Below, piece after piece: positions 10,299-21,840 of a stretch of DNA of 64,000 nt. Within the stretch, counting starts at the first letter, position 1. Every line of letters starts with the position of its first letter. The stretch spans positions 644,035 through 708,034 of the forward strand of contig MU271154.1 of assembly GCA_021432605.1 (NCBI GenBank), written 5' to 3'. The stretch comes from Coniochaeta sp. PMI_546 (lineage: Eukaryota; Ascomycota; Sordariomycetes; Coniochaetales; Coniochaetaceae). The translations under genes and the position numbers were made by a program. The notes under the pieces are model-generated. The model searched no databases. It was not told the origin of the DNA and saw only the letters and a program-made list of their open reading frames with translations.

Positions 10299-10915
10299 CT
10301 TACAGGTGTTGAACACCTGTCGTAGACGTGAGTCGTTGATAGGAAGAACGGGGCCCGAGTAGTATAAGTGTATGTGTATCCATAGATATGTGCGTGGACA
10401 TGACTCACGATGGCACCATCGCTTGGTGGATAGATAAGGGCTTCGCGGGTCCTCAAGAAGTGTTATCGGTCGCCGTTCACGATAAAGGAAAGGAACCTCC
10501 AAGTGGGACAGACGCGGCTGCGGCTTACCACAGTACGGGACTTCACATACCCTCAGTCTAATAGCAGTGCAAGAGTCGAAGAGGATGGTAGCCAGCTCAC
10601 CGTCCTAAACATGAGGTCGCTCACGACTCAATATAATATCGAGAGATTAGCGGTGAATCTCTCCATTGCTCACCTATGAGTGGAGATGTAGCCTGCCGCA
10701 TCTCGGTGAGCAAGCAGTTCGAGAAAGCAGTAGAGAGCAGATATCTTCCAGACCCAGTCGTCCCAAGCTCCTATGTCGCGCCAGCCGCGTACCATCATGG
10801 AGGGCGCCATGCCCACCTAGGCTCGAGTACGCCAAATATCGCAATCCTAGATCATCAAGATCCTCATCTAATCTTACCGAGTCCCCCCATCTATTAGCCC
10901 GATATGCCCGATCTA
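10299..10915. other. Intergenic, no gene seen
   Basis: Short open frames only. The region lies between the tRNA 5' side and the 3' end of the minus-strand AMMECR1 gene. Nothing else is recognised. Confidence 0.5.
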
Positions 10916-11758
10916 TTACTTCTTATGCTCGACGACCCATTCTCTCCAGGCCTTGTAATCCTCAAACTCGCACTTTTCCTTCTTCCCTTGGTATCGCACC
11001 ACCTTGATGCCCATCTCTCTCCACCGATCTTTCTTGCCCACATATCCGGCCTTCCGCATAAGACTGAGAATCGTCTCCTCCTTGTCCCACCCTTGCTCGA
11101 CAGCCACGTCCGGCAGGTAGGTAGCGCCATACCGCCGCCCGTGATGCACAAAACTGATTCTTATGCCGTGCTTGCCCAGCTCCCAGTCCAAGGGGTCGGA
11201 AGCGTCCTCAAAATGGGTCAGGAGGGTGACGACCACCTGCAGCGAGGGCAGCTCGCGCAGGGTGATGGGGTTGAAGCGGGTATCGTGTATAGCAGAGGTA
11301 ATCGCGTAGGAGGACAAGCCCTCGTCCAGTTCCTGCGGCTCAAAGGTGCCGATACAGCCGCGGAGCGAGTACCCGTGGCGGGCGGACTTGATGTTCCACG
11401 TCACGAAGAGCGGGGTTTCGAGTATTTTCTCGTCGGCGAGGGGCAGTGAGGAAGTCGAAGTTGCTGCTGTGGAGACGCCAGATGGTTGTTGGAGAGAAAG
11501 GCTGGTGGAGCTGGACGAGGAGGATGAGGACGTGGAAGGGACGGGGGATGCGGTGCCACTCGAGGTACCGGAGAGACGCTCCAGAGCCGGGTGCCGCTTT
11601 GTGGCGGATTTGGATATGTCGGCGGCTGCTTCGGCGGCGAGGGCTTTGAGATAGTCGGCGTAGGATTCCTCCACTTCAGAGAGGGTCATGGACTTGCGGT
11701 GTTCGAGGTGTGAGGCTAAGGCCTCGAAGCAGTAGATGCAGTGCTCGATGGTCGCCAT
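10916..11758 (-). CDS. AMMECR1-domain protein
   Basis: A 280-residue single-exon protein. The family signature LRGCIGTF is at residues 132-139, followed by the conserved order YAITSAIHDTRF, NPITLRELPSLQVVVTLL, LDWELGKHGIRI, and GATYLPDVAVEQGW near the C-terminal half. The N-terminal quarter begins with a CIYCFEAL helix and is interrupted by a Ser/Thr-rich low-complexity insert at about residues 62-106, common in fungal members. AMMECR1 proteins are conserved from archaea to humans and their biochemical activity is unknown; a nuclear or signalling role has been proposed for animals. The ATG at 11758 aligns with the normal start. Confidence 0.92.
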   Translation of the reverse strand: MATIEHCIYCFEALASHLEHRKSMTLSEVEESYADYLKALAAEAAADISKSATKRHPALERLSGTSSGTASPVPSTSSSSSSSSTSLSLQQPSGVSTAATSTSSLPLADEKILETPLFVTWNIKSARHGYSLRGCIGTFEPQELDEGLSSYAITSAIHDTRFNPITLRELPSLQVVVTLLTHFEDASDPLDWELGKHGIRISFVHHGRRYGATYLPDVAVEQGWDKEETILSLMRKAGYVGKKDRWREMGIKVVRYQGKKEKCEFEDYKAWREWVVEHKK

Positions 11759-14700
11759 GTTGCTATCTTGACAGGGAAACTGGTCGACTGGGTTGTTGTT
11801 AGTTGTTGCCAGTTGTTGCCGTGGCGAGCACGGGCAGGCCGACTTGAAGTGAAGGACGTCTTGAGGAGTTGACTACCTCTGAGGGGAACGGCACGTGTAG
11901 GATCTGGACCCTGCGTAGTCCCTGCCGCGATATTTTGGAGGAATACTAACGAGGTGAGGTTTCGGATAGAGAGGAAAGGAATAGAAGCGAACCTGTCGCA
12001 GGCCGCGAAACGTACACGCTGAGTTGGGGCAATGGAGGGGTATGCGGGAGTGAGCACGAAGGAGGGGTTCGGCTATCAGCTGAATCAGCTGGCCCGATAA
12101 GGCGAGCTGCAGCTGAGCCTAATTAATCGCCGGCCCGTCTGCCACTTGCAAGAGGGCTGCTTGCAAGCATTACTCCACGGGGACTACATCATAGTAGTAC
12201 TGCGTATAAAGGTAACTTAACCTTATTGCATAGTAGTGAACACTTGCCGCAGTCGGGGAGAGAAAGTAAGGTAGCAAGGTTCCCGTTGCTTTGACCCTAA
12301 TCTGAACCATCTTATTCTTAGACCAAGCGTTCTGCTTGGGGTCAAGCTTTAGTAGATGATTCTTCTTTCAGCGATCGAGCTTCAATCCTAAAACAGAGCT
12401 CGCCATCCACCCTTTTCCCGATATTCAGCAACCTTATGACACGCGTGGTGTCTGGTTGTCTTGGTATTAGGTATAGTACCTGACTAGCCGAGCGAATTCC
12501 CACCGCGAGCCAATTGTGATCCATACGGTAAGGTAGTCCGAGAACATGAACATGTCGAACGTCTCGCTCTACCGTACACTACACCGCAGCAATCATCGTC
12601 AAACGACATGGAGAAACGCCACGACTGCAGGGTCGCGGTCGTTCCAAGGTCCTGCCGTATTACGGGTATATCGACCCTCGTTATACGTGACCCGTGCCCG
12701 GTACGTACCGTCATCGTATGATTGAGCAGACCCTGTGTAACATCCGTAGCAGGCAACCCTTGACGAAGCTTGCCGAAAGGAGGCTGGCTTCCAACGTTCT
12801 GGGCTGGCCTGTTGCAGGGTTAGGGTCGATCTCAATTCGACGACAGGGGGCTGGATGCGGCTTTCCGTACCATGCCCACATGGCAGACGGGCCTAGAACG
12901 TCGCTAGAAACATCTGACACTCGATCACTATGAGTGGTCCGCGAGTTGCAGCACTCCGCCGCGTCGGTGTCCAGCTTCGCGATGGTGCTGATTCTTGGGC
13001 CTTGAACTGCGGGCACACTTCGTGTTCCTCCCCCTCCTGGTTGGTCTCTCTTCCTTTCGTTCTTTCTCTCCCGTCGCGATCAACGTCTTCCAAGGTTAGA
13101 CTTGGCACCCTAGACACTGTGTCTCGGCTGTCCTGCTCATTTGGCCCCAATCAGGTGAAGCTACCCAGAGCATCAACATGGATCTTCGTTTCTGGACTGT
13201 GGCAGATTATCATAGTAGACTCCAGGTGCTAGGGACGAGGACTCAAGTATAAGCCAGCATCGAAAGCTCCCTCTGACGATAGCCTACCTGGTACATGGCA
13301 TTCCGGCAAAACAGAGACATAGATTTAGTCTCCTCCGGTCATAGACGACTTTACTTCCTCCGCTCCGCTTGCACCAGCCACTCAGTGTCATTACACCCAG
13401 CCTCAAGAAGCTAAGAGACAGGCCATGACGCCTGGACAAGAAAGTCATGCCACTCCAGCACCAAGGCGCAGTCGAAGCCTGGCCTGTGCATCGTGAGCAG
13501 ACTGATCCTTCGCCGTGTATGGATGTGTACCGCCGTCATATGGGGCAGTGAGATCCGTCAAAAATGAGCAATAAACTGTAACCTCTCCTCCGGGTCCAGA
13601 ACGTAGCCGAACGTGCCAAGGACTGGGCCTGACAGCGTATTCTACTACCGTTCGATGGGGACTTCTTGGGGCCATACCGTCGTGTTCTTTGTCACTTTCA
13701 ATCTCGGAGCTGCTTTCTCTCCCATTTGTGACCTGTGTTTGTGCGTTCTGCCGCGGAAATTGCTACTTTGACAACATCCTGATGGTTGCACAACGACTTG
13801 AGAGTTTGCTTGCTCGTCATGCCACTCGACTAGCGAAACCAGACGTCCGTGGTACATCAGAATAATCACAGCCAAACAACAGTATGTCGTGGTGTCAGAG
13901 ACCAACAGGACCGGAAGTTCCTCCTTTCCCCCCTTCGTCGACAAAGAGGGATCCTCCATCCAATTCACGAAGCCTCCGAGTTACAAAACGGGCCTGGGCG
14001 GAGTCCCGAGCATCCCGTCTTCACACATTGATGAAGAAAACCCGCACGCAAACAGGCCTTGTACGTGTCTACCCGCATATCGTTGTTGCTGGGGGTCGCC
14101 ACGATCTTCCCTCCTGTTGTCGCACCAGGTTTGCGCAGGAAAGGCACGGCAAACATCCCAGCGGTGGGTGCCCTTGCCTAGATACCTAGATACGTGGACG
14201 AACTGTCGAATACCACGCTGTAGGCCGATCCCAGCACGCAGACCGGCCTGGCCATGAGCGAGTACGTTGCACGCAGCCCACCGATCGGGATCAGACCAAC
14301 CCTCCCTGCCATAACGGACACCTCTGAGTGGTCAGCGACGTTGGCATGAGAGACGGAGGTGAGTGGTGCAGAACTGTGCCCGTTTCTTATAATGTCACTC
14401 ATTACCAACCACGACCGTTCCGTCCTCTGACACACTTGCAACCATTTTGTCACACAGTGTCTTCGTCCTTCTCCCCTACTACTCGCTTCTTCCAATATGT
14501 GACCATCACAACTACCCTTGGCAGGGTCAACATTGTCTTCTCCCATTCTAGCTTGGCTCTACGGAACGATTGTGTGCACTTCGGGCTATTGAGCCCTAAG
14601 CACACATGATCAACATCCTCGTCGACCCGACCCGTGGTGAGCTCGCTTCCGTTCCACCGGGCACCGAGTTCTCCGATGGCTTCGTTGTCTATCCGGACAA

Positions 14701-16219
14701 GTGGCCGTCCGCTCAGATGGACAACCTCGATAGACACTCAGGACCTCCGCGCCAGAATTTAATGCGTCTAAGAGATGACAAGTTACCCCAATTGTAAGGG
14801 CGTGTATAGCGTTGAGAATGCATCGCCCGGCTGGACCCTTTGTTGAAGTCGACATTGTCCCCTTTTCACACAGAGCCTGGAACTCGAGCGCGACACCGCC
14901 ATATGGCCGAGCAACCTTTGCGTCTCTGTCGCCATCAAAGCAGATGACAAGCTTCAACCGGCGAGGCCTAGAGACTGGAACCAATGTTCACTGAACAGGA
15001 GCGCATCCGCGGAATTGTGTGTGGGTAGGACGTCACTTGCACGACGACGAGGTTGATCGAAGAGGAGTAACTTGCCACATCCTCAGCAACCTGATGTCGA
15101 CACATGCTTCGGTGTCGAATCTGAGAGCAACCCAGCGCGGCCTCGACAACTGTCATCCTCAAAGGCAACACTGGAAAACTGTCCTCATACTCGCGCCAAT
15201 CGATTCGCCAAGTGATGAAACGAGGTCCGCTACCGACTGCTTCAGAAGTCCCAATAGCAACCACCCGGGCATTTCGACAGTCCGGAGCCTCGTCCGCCGA
15301 TCACATGGGGTCCTTCTCGTTACGGTCAACATCTAGCAGCTATGAGTCCTCGACATGAAATCATGGCTCTACACACACGGCAACATCCAGTCCTTAGGTG
15401 CTTGGTGTCTATGTGGAATTCCAGCGGCGGGATGGGAGGCTCGCCGACCTTTGGTCCCGGCTCTACAGGTCAGACTTGCCTCAATGGGAGCTCTCTGGCG
15501 TGCCTCAAATCAGAGGACACTCGAACATGCTCAAACTGGCACGCTGGCTAGTGCCTCTCCCTTGTACTCGGTCCTGGTTTGGAAGTCCAACAGCGCCAAA
15601 ACGCTCGATTCCCTGATTCAACCACCATATCATACCGATTCTGGTCTCGGAAACGGCATAGGAGAAGCCGGATGCCTTGTTCCACTCCCTTTATACAATG
15701 TCTTGGGTGAAAAGCAGCCCGAAGAACATCCTATCAATGCAAACGGGGCAGCTTGGGATCGTCACGATTCGAGCAGCATGTTTCGTTTCTCCTTTCCAAT
15801 CTTTCTCTTGCATTCCAAACCAAACAACATATCATTAACCGAGATCATTAGTAGTCCTAACCGCGGGAGACCGCATCCGCCGGACCTGACTATATAGATA
15901 GATGGCCTGGAGATTCCTCACAACCGATCATACGATTCAAATGGCTCTCCGTGGAGGAAACCGGACCCGGAACGCCGTATAACCAGGCATACACAACCAT
16001 GCAATACCATCACTCGAACCTGTCCGCAAGCCACGACACGACGAACGACCGTGCAAGCAAGACGTCATCACTTGCCCCCGACCATGAGTGTACACAAAAC
16101 ACAATGTGTGTGTTAAACACAGCAATGACGCCTACGATGGGCTCGATACCATCTGGGCACATCCTAGTGCCCCTTCGAACCGACCATCAAATGGTCCCAG
16201 TCGAACATGAAGGAGGTCG
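11759..16219. other. Long gene-free interval (4.5 kb)
   Basis: Largest interval without a supportable gene. The first 300 bases are presumably the AMMECR1 promoter. AAGGTA/TACCTT motifs occur at about 12205-12235 and 12525-12535. Between 12.6 and 15.9 kb many overlapping frames of 60-180 codons occur on both strands, but none carries a recognised domain, a start with coherent downstream exons, or strand preference. Base composition is balanced, with no clear RIP depletion and no terminal repeats. It may be old decayed coding DNA, a long non-coding transcription unit, or a spliced lineage-specific gene that cannot be resolved by eye. Confidence 0.45.
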
Positions 16220-18593
16220 TCATTGCGAATACTGCCCCTGCTGCTGGCCATAGGCCAACCTCTGCCTCTTTTCAGGCCGGTCGTCTCCCTGACCTCCCAT
16301 AATATCCGGCATGCGGCCCATGGTAGGCGTCCCGATCTGCGGCAGCGCCTGGTTCTGGTTGACATACTGGGGCCTCTGGGACCCGCCCGGCGTAAGTGCC
16401 ATCGGCCCACTCCCCACGGCAGACATATAACCGCCGCCATCCATAGTCGGGCTTGTGTGGTTCATCTGGCTAGGGGAGTGCCACGAACCCGTGGTCGTCG
16501 GAGATGGCATCGGCGTGCCCTCGTACTTTACCTGTGGACCGGGGGCTTGCATCTGTGCTGCTTGCATCTGGCTTGCCTGCATTTGTCCGGCCTGGGCAGC
16601 TTGCATGTGCGCCTGGGCGGCGTTGTTGGCCGCTATTTGTTGTTGCATGGTCATTTGGGCTTGGGCTGCCATCGCGTTGGCGTAGGAGGCGTTGGGGCCG
16701 TGTTGAACACCGGGGGAGGCGATGTCGTCGCCAGCAGAACCTGGGGGTGGAGGGTTCTTGAGGAGTTTGGTAAGGTGTTTTTTCAAGATGCGGACCATGC
16801 CTTCTCGCGTGAAGGGCTTGGCTAAGACGTCGTTCATGCCTGCGGGATGTTAGATGGACGGTCGGGTTCAGTCACCGCCAGGACTACTCACCGAAGTGGA
16901 AATACGTCGCAATGTCCTCCTGCCGAATGTTGGACGTCATTGCAACAATTGGAGTGTCTGGGGCAACAAGACGAATGCAAGCCGTTGCAGAAACACCGTC
17001 GAACATGGGCATGATAATGTCCATGAAGATGAGATCGTATCTCATTGGCTCTTGGTTGACCTTGTTTACAGCTTCCGAACCATCCCGCTGTCCCTTCGTC
17101 AGTTATTCGCTCATTTCCGGCGACGAAACGTGGCCAGGCAGACACTTACAGCGATCTCGACAGTGCAGTCGACATTCGTCAGGAATTTGGCTCCGATCCT
17201 CGCACACGTCTTATCGTCCTCGACCAGCAATACTCTCGGTTTCCTCGAACCCCACAAAGAACCGCCTGGCTCCTTAGGAGGAGGCGTAGCCTGTGACGGC
17301 GCTTCGGCAATAGCATTGCCACTCGGAGTGCTTAGTGGCCGACTGTACGGAATGTTCTGAATGTGGTCCTGGTGGAACGGATCTATACCCGCCGTCTGAC
17401 CAACTGGATATACCATGTGCCGCGGATCATTGAACGGATCGTGGATCATGTGCATTGGCGGGCCGTTACTTTGCGGTTGACTATACATTACTGACGACGA
17501 CGTTGCCGAGTCGGGTGGCGATCCCGTGTTGTGGTACGCGATGGATAGCCGCTCCAGCTCTCTATCTGCTGGAAACTCGGGGGAAAGGCTGTTGAGCAGC
17601 TCTCTGGCGCGTCTGAGCTCTGCGGCAGGTTCGTCGGTGCCATCTGGCAAGGAGTTCATCTGTCCGGAGTGGAATGCTGGGTTCGAGTGACTCGAGTGGC
17701 TCGAGTGGGCCGAGTGCCGACTGTTTCTCCGCTTGTCGTCGATGTTGTTCAGATGGTTGATGAGCTCGTTTGCGATCTGATGCTGCGCCTTGACCATCCG
17801 CGTCAAGCCGAGGACCTCGCTGACCAGGACTTTGTTTGTGCCCGCTAACTCGTAGTATTGCTCCTGGAGCGCCTGAACTTGATGTTGTGTTGCGACAAGC
17901 TGGTCGTTGAGGAGGACCACCTGTTGCGTCGCCGGAAATGGTTCATCGGCTTGTTGGGCTTTCCGCGGCGCTGGTGCTTTCCGGCGGATGTTGTCGAGGT
18001 TATCCTTTCTGTCTGCTCGGAACTCGGGATGCCGGAACTCCCAAGCCTAAGCTGAATGTCAACAATATGTCCCCGACTGCTGGCCCGAAGCACCTACGTC
18101 TTTCCCATACAGCGTGTCGCCATTCTCCTCGTTGTGGCGGACTTTGTGGAAGTCGTACTTGTTGAGTTGCCGGACAAAGCTTGCGAAGTTGCTGTGCTTG
18201 AAATGCTTCGGTAGTATAGTCTTTGTGAATTTCTCGTTCTGCAATGGAAAGCGAGGGTCAGGAACCACCGCACTTAGGGAGGGGAGGGGGTTAATCGGTA
18301 ATGTGGATGGATAGTATACCTCGAGAACGACGAAACTATCGCCGTCGCTGCTCCACCGGACTACAGAACTGTATGCAGGGTCTTCGAGCATCCTGTTTGA
18401 TGGTGCGTCAGCGTTACGCCGATCGGACGAAGGCGGCACGATGCAGGACCTACTTGTATAGTTTTCGAACCTGTGCTTATGTTAGTTGCGCTGCGCATCC
18501 AACTGATGTGCCGTGATTGCGAGAGCTTACAAAATCACTTGAATTATTTCCTGCGGCTTGCGCCGCAACCAAATCCCCTTCTGGCGGCGGCAT
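16220..18593 (-). CDS. skn7: Skn7/Prr1-type HSF-domain response regulator transcription factor
   Basis: Seven exons can be traced in phase: 18593-18531, 18470-18454, 18392-18320, 18238-18098, 18046-17150, 17087-16892 and 16839-16220, giving 668 residues. The HSF-type DNA-binding domain spans about residues 18-115 (FVRKLYKML, then HSNFASFVRQLNKYDFHKVRH and AWEFRHPEF). A coiled coil follows at about 140-205. A receiver domain runs from RVLLVEDD (369-376) through the phosphoacceptor Asp420 in MDIIMP to the invariant Lys470 in LAKPF. The tail is Gln/Met/Ala-rich, as in activation domains. In ascomycetes this protein acts in the nucleus downstream of the Ypd1 phosphorelay and controls oxidative, osmotic and cell-wall stress genes. 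Every splice junction restores a conserved residue. All key residues are present. Confidence 0.94.
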
Positions 18594-21500
18594 AGTGGCG
18601 GTGGACTCGATAACAGACAGTGGTCGACGGCAACCGATGGTTCGAAGGTCGGGGGAGGAGGGTAGATTTTGTATGCCGGCCGGACGTGTTCAACCAGCCA
18701 TGGACGGGGGATTTCAATGGATAGGCGACTGCTCGAGACTCGTGACGATTGGAGAGTGGATATGCGAGGAAGTTTGTTGTTTTGCGCGAAGCCCTTGGTG
18801 TGGTCTCAAGTCGGAGGAGAAGATGTCGTTCCCACTTTAATCCTCCGATGTCAATGTCACGTTCTATGTGTGTGTATCCGTCCGCAACGCCCGTCCCTTT
18901 GGCGATGCAAGGTGAGGTAATAGCCCGGTGGTGTAGCTGTTGTATGCGCCGGTAGCTGTATCTGTGTCGTGAAACCTGTCCGGACCCGACTCCGGGGTTG
19001 TATACTGGCAATTGCGATACAGGCTTGCTGGAGGCGGTCAAGGTTGTCGAAGGTCGAGACTTTGTTGGTCGAGTCGCAGAACTGCTTGTGGCAAGTCGAG
19101 GGGTTCCCTCAAAGGTCTCACTGAGCTGTGGAGACAACCTGAAGTTGGATTGGAAAAACTGGGCGGAACCGGGAAGCAGGTGGGCGGACAAGGATGGTGG
19201 ATGGTGGATGGTGAGGTGGATTGGTGGATGGGATGGACGGTGTGGGATTGGAGCAGTGCTAGAGTGGCCAAAGCACGCAAAGATACGGGCCAATAACTAA
19301 GGTACTTACCGGTACACTTACAGTGTGCAGTAATAAGTCTACCATGTACGCTAGTGGCATCATAAGAAAACCCCATGAGCAACAAGCAGGGCAAAGGTAC
19401 TCATCAGCTGTCAAGTGCGAGCAAATACTCCAAGAGACGTGCTTTGCTCGAGGCAAAGATCGACATTTGGTGGCCAGCTGAGTCCAATGTGCCCTCCATC
19501 CCAACAACGGGGCTCGACTGCTACACTAGTTGCGGCGTCGATGTCTGTTTTTTGGCTGTCGAAGTTATGCATGAGACACAGTACCTCTAGATACAGACGT
19601 GTCGTGATCGGATCCGGCGCCCAACGTGGAGGAGGTTCATCAACAGATTGGAATGATCTTGGTGGAGGCCGATAACTGAATAGGTACCTTACCCAAGGTA
19701 GGTACCTTAGGTCTACGTGTAGATGCCATCCGAACTGGAAAAGGTATCTTACATAAGGTAGTAGTCAACATGCGAAATTTGGGAAAAGCAAATGGCTTAG
19801 GCTGCACCATGTATAACCTGGAAGCAATATGGAAAGCACCTTGGACGACATCGTCGTTGACTACACGTAGCGCCTGCCTCACTAACAAAGAGGAAAGATT
19901 TTAGCAATTGCAATGAATCTTTTTTGCGACGTAGCTACACGTGCCTTCCGGGTTCTTCATAGTTCTGTTCCATCGCAACTGAGACTTCCATTTAGATGTC
20001 TCTACGAAATTGGACATCACATACCTTTGACATAAGGTAAGGTAGGTAGGTACCTACCTAGCTACTACCTATAGTAAGGTAGTCTTCCATCTCAAGCTTC
20101 CGAGGCCCTCTCTCCCTAACGTGGTGTACCTTAGTACAGTAGCCCCAACCCAAAGCGGCGGCCATGAATTGTGTACGGATTTTCTTGCGGCCGAGCCGGA
20201 ATATGACCTCCGAGGAGAAGAAGGGTGAATTTCTGCTCGACCAACCGCGACAAGCGTATGCTGGAGTCTACCTTGACTACCTTACCCAAAACTGGTTATG
20301 GAGACTTGCGGAAAGCCTGGACCACGTTCATGTATGTCTCGCACAGGGACAGCTTCGCGCATACAAGACCCTGACCGTCATCTTGGGGTCTCGTACCTTG
20401 CAGCGCATCCTCTCATAACCAAAGTCATCTATCAAGGTCCGTCCGAGACTGCAAAGACGACGGAATACAATTGCCAAGCCGGACTGACCGGCACGGTTAA
20501 GGAGATGCTCAATTTGGCACTGGATTCGGCTACATGCCGACTTCCGAAAGCTTCGAGAGTCAGGATTACTATGTACGTGTGCAGTACATTATTTCGTCGA
20601 AACCAGTGTCAATCAAAGTTGGTAAGGATGACAAAACAGAAAGTTGCTGTTGCCCGTCTCGTGCAGCGCTTGAATCGTATCTAGCAGCGATCGACAGTCG
20701 AATTCTTGGAATATCGAAATTGCTTCAACCAACGGGAAGCGTCGCCAGCTCCGCAGATCTGTTAGCCGAAACCGCGTCGCCGACCACATTCCACCCAGGA
20801 CAAGGCTGCCAGGGCTGCCATCTCAGGGTCCTAAGTGTAAGCCCGCAGCCTCTTGGGAGCAGCATCAACGACAGAGTGCGCTGATAAGCCTGGGAATGTT
20901 TTTTATTTTTCTTAGCAACAGCTGTATATGTTACCAGCTTCTCTCCCCGTTAAAAGCCGAGAATTCGCAATCCAAAGCTACGTGCCCTTGATAGATGCTC
21001 GAATGGGCGATCAACAAAGCGGCGCCCAATCAGGCGGGGCCGGCGCCATTCAAAAGCTGCTGAAGAGCTTAAGTACCTTCGGTGCGTGATAGAGTGTCAC
21101 GCCGCTGACGTCGCGACTCGCCCTGATGCACCGATTGTGCATACACGTGTACGTGTAGTTCATAAGTGACCAACAACTGCGTGTACACGTAGTCCTCGTG
21201 AGATTAAGGACTCTAGCTGTGCATATTGTGGCTACTCCCATGAGGGATGAACATGATCAAGTACATACACCAGCTACCTCAATATGTCTGTCGCCAGAAC
21301 ACCCCGCGGTGATTCAAGACGAAAGCATCCTACAAGCAATAGAAGGTGCTAGCCGCGAGCAGTTCATATGTATAAGTCTTGGATGGAGAGTCCCGCCAGC
21401 TCGTCAATATGCTGGTCCAACTTTCCAGCTGCTCAATAGGACTTGCGAGGATTCAGCGCTTGGACTGCTAGTGGTTGCAGAGAAAGTTATCTCAAAGCTG

Positions 21501-21840
21501 CAGGTCGGCAATGCTGACGCAAGTCTGTCATTGGCCCGATTTAGGCATGAGGCTGGACAGGCATCAGCCCCTCCACCTTTCTTAGTTATCTTCAGATCCA
21601 GCTCCAAGTTGCTACGATTTGTTGGCGGTACCCGTTCTGATGATACCAAGGCTTTATATTCCATGAGGACGCTGTCCGGAATTGTGTCGCGTATTTTGAC
21701 GGGTTTGACCAACGTCGACTCTCCTCTTGTTTCGGCGGCCGGCCATCTGCCTGCTCAAACACTGCGAGAATAAGAGGCGGCTCGCAGTCAGGCAAATTTC
21801 GTACAGTAAGGGATTATTACCGAGGACATGTGTCGTCAGG
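18594..21840. other. Gene-poor spacer with GGTACC palindromes
   Basis: A 3.2-kb interval. The first kilobase is the leader and promoter side of the minus-strand Skn7 gene; a 249-codon frame there on the minus strand is Pro/Ser/His-rich, lacks any domain and is probably 5' UTR or chance. From 19300 to 20130 GGTACC/TAAGGTA motifs are dense. Between 20160 and 21770 two frames of 116 and 191 codons lie on the plus strand, with ordinary composition but no recognisable domain. They may be a lineage-specific or broken gene upstream of the ankyrin gene. Confidence 0.4.
19679..20090. repeat. Cluster of GGTACC-centred palindromic motifs
   Basis: Repeated AAGGTA, TACCTT and TAGGTACCTA units in both orientations: about 19682-19712, 19741-19762 and 20032-20088. 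The centre is a perfect 18-bp palindrome TAGGTAGGTACCTACCTA at 20043-20060. Similar units recur elsewhere in the window (8283-8582, 12205-12535, 19296-19312, 25180-25190, 26336-26356, 31714-31845). Confidence 0.7.

Noticed and set aside
18544-19293. 249-codon minus-strand frame upstream of Skn7
   Set aside because: Pro/His/Ser-rich with no domain, overlaps the first Skn7 exon in another frame and lies in its leader; probably 5' UTR.
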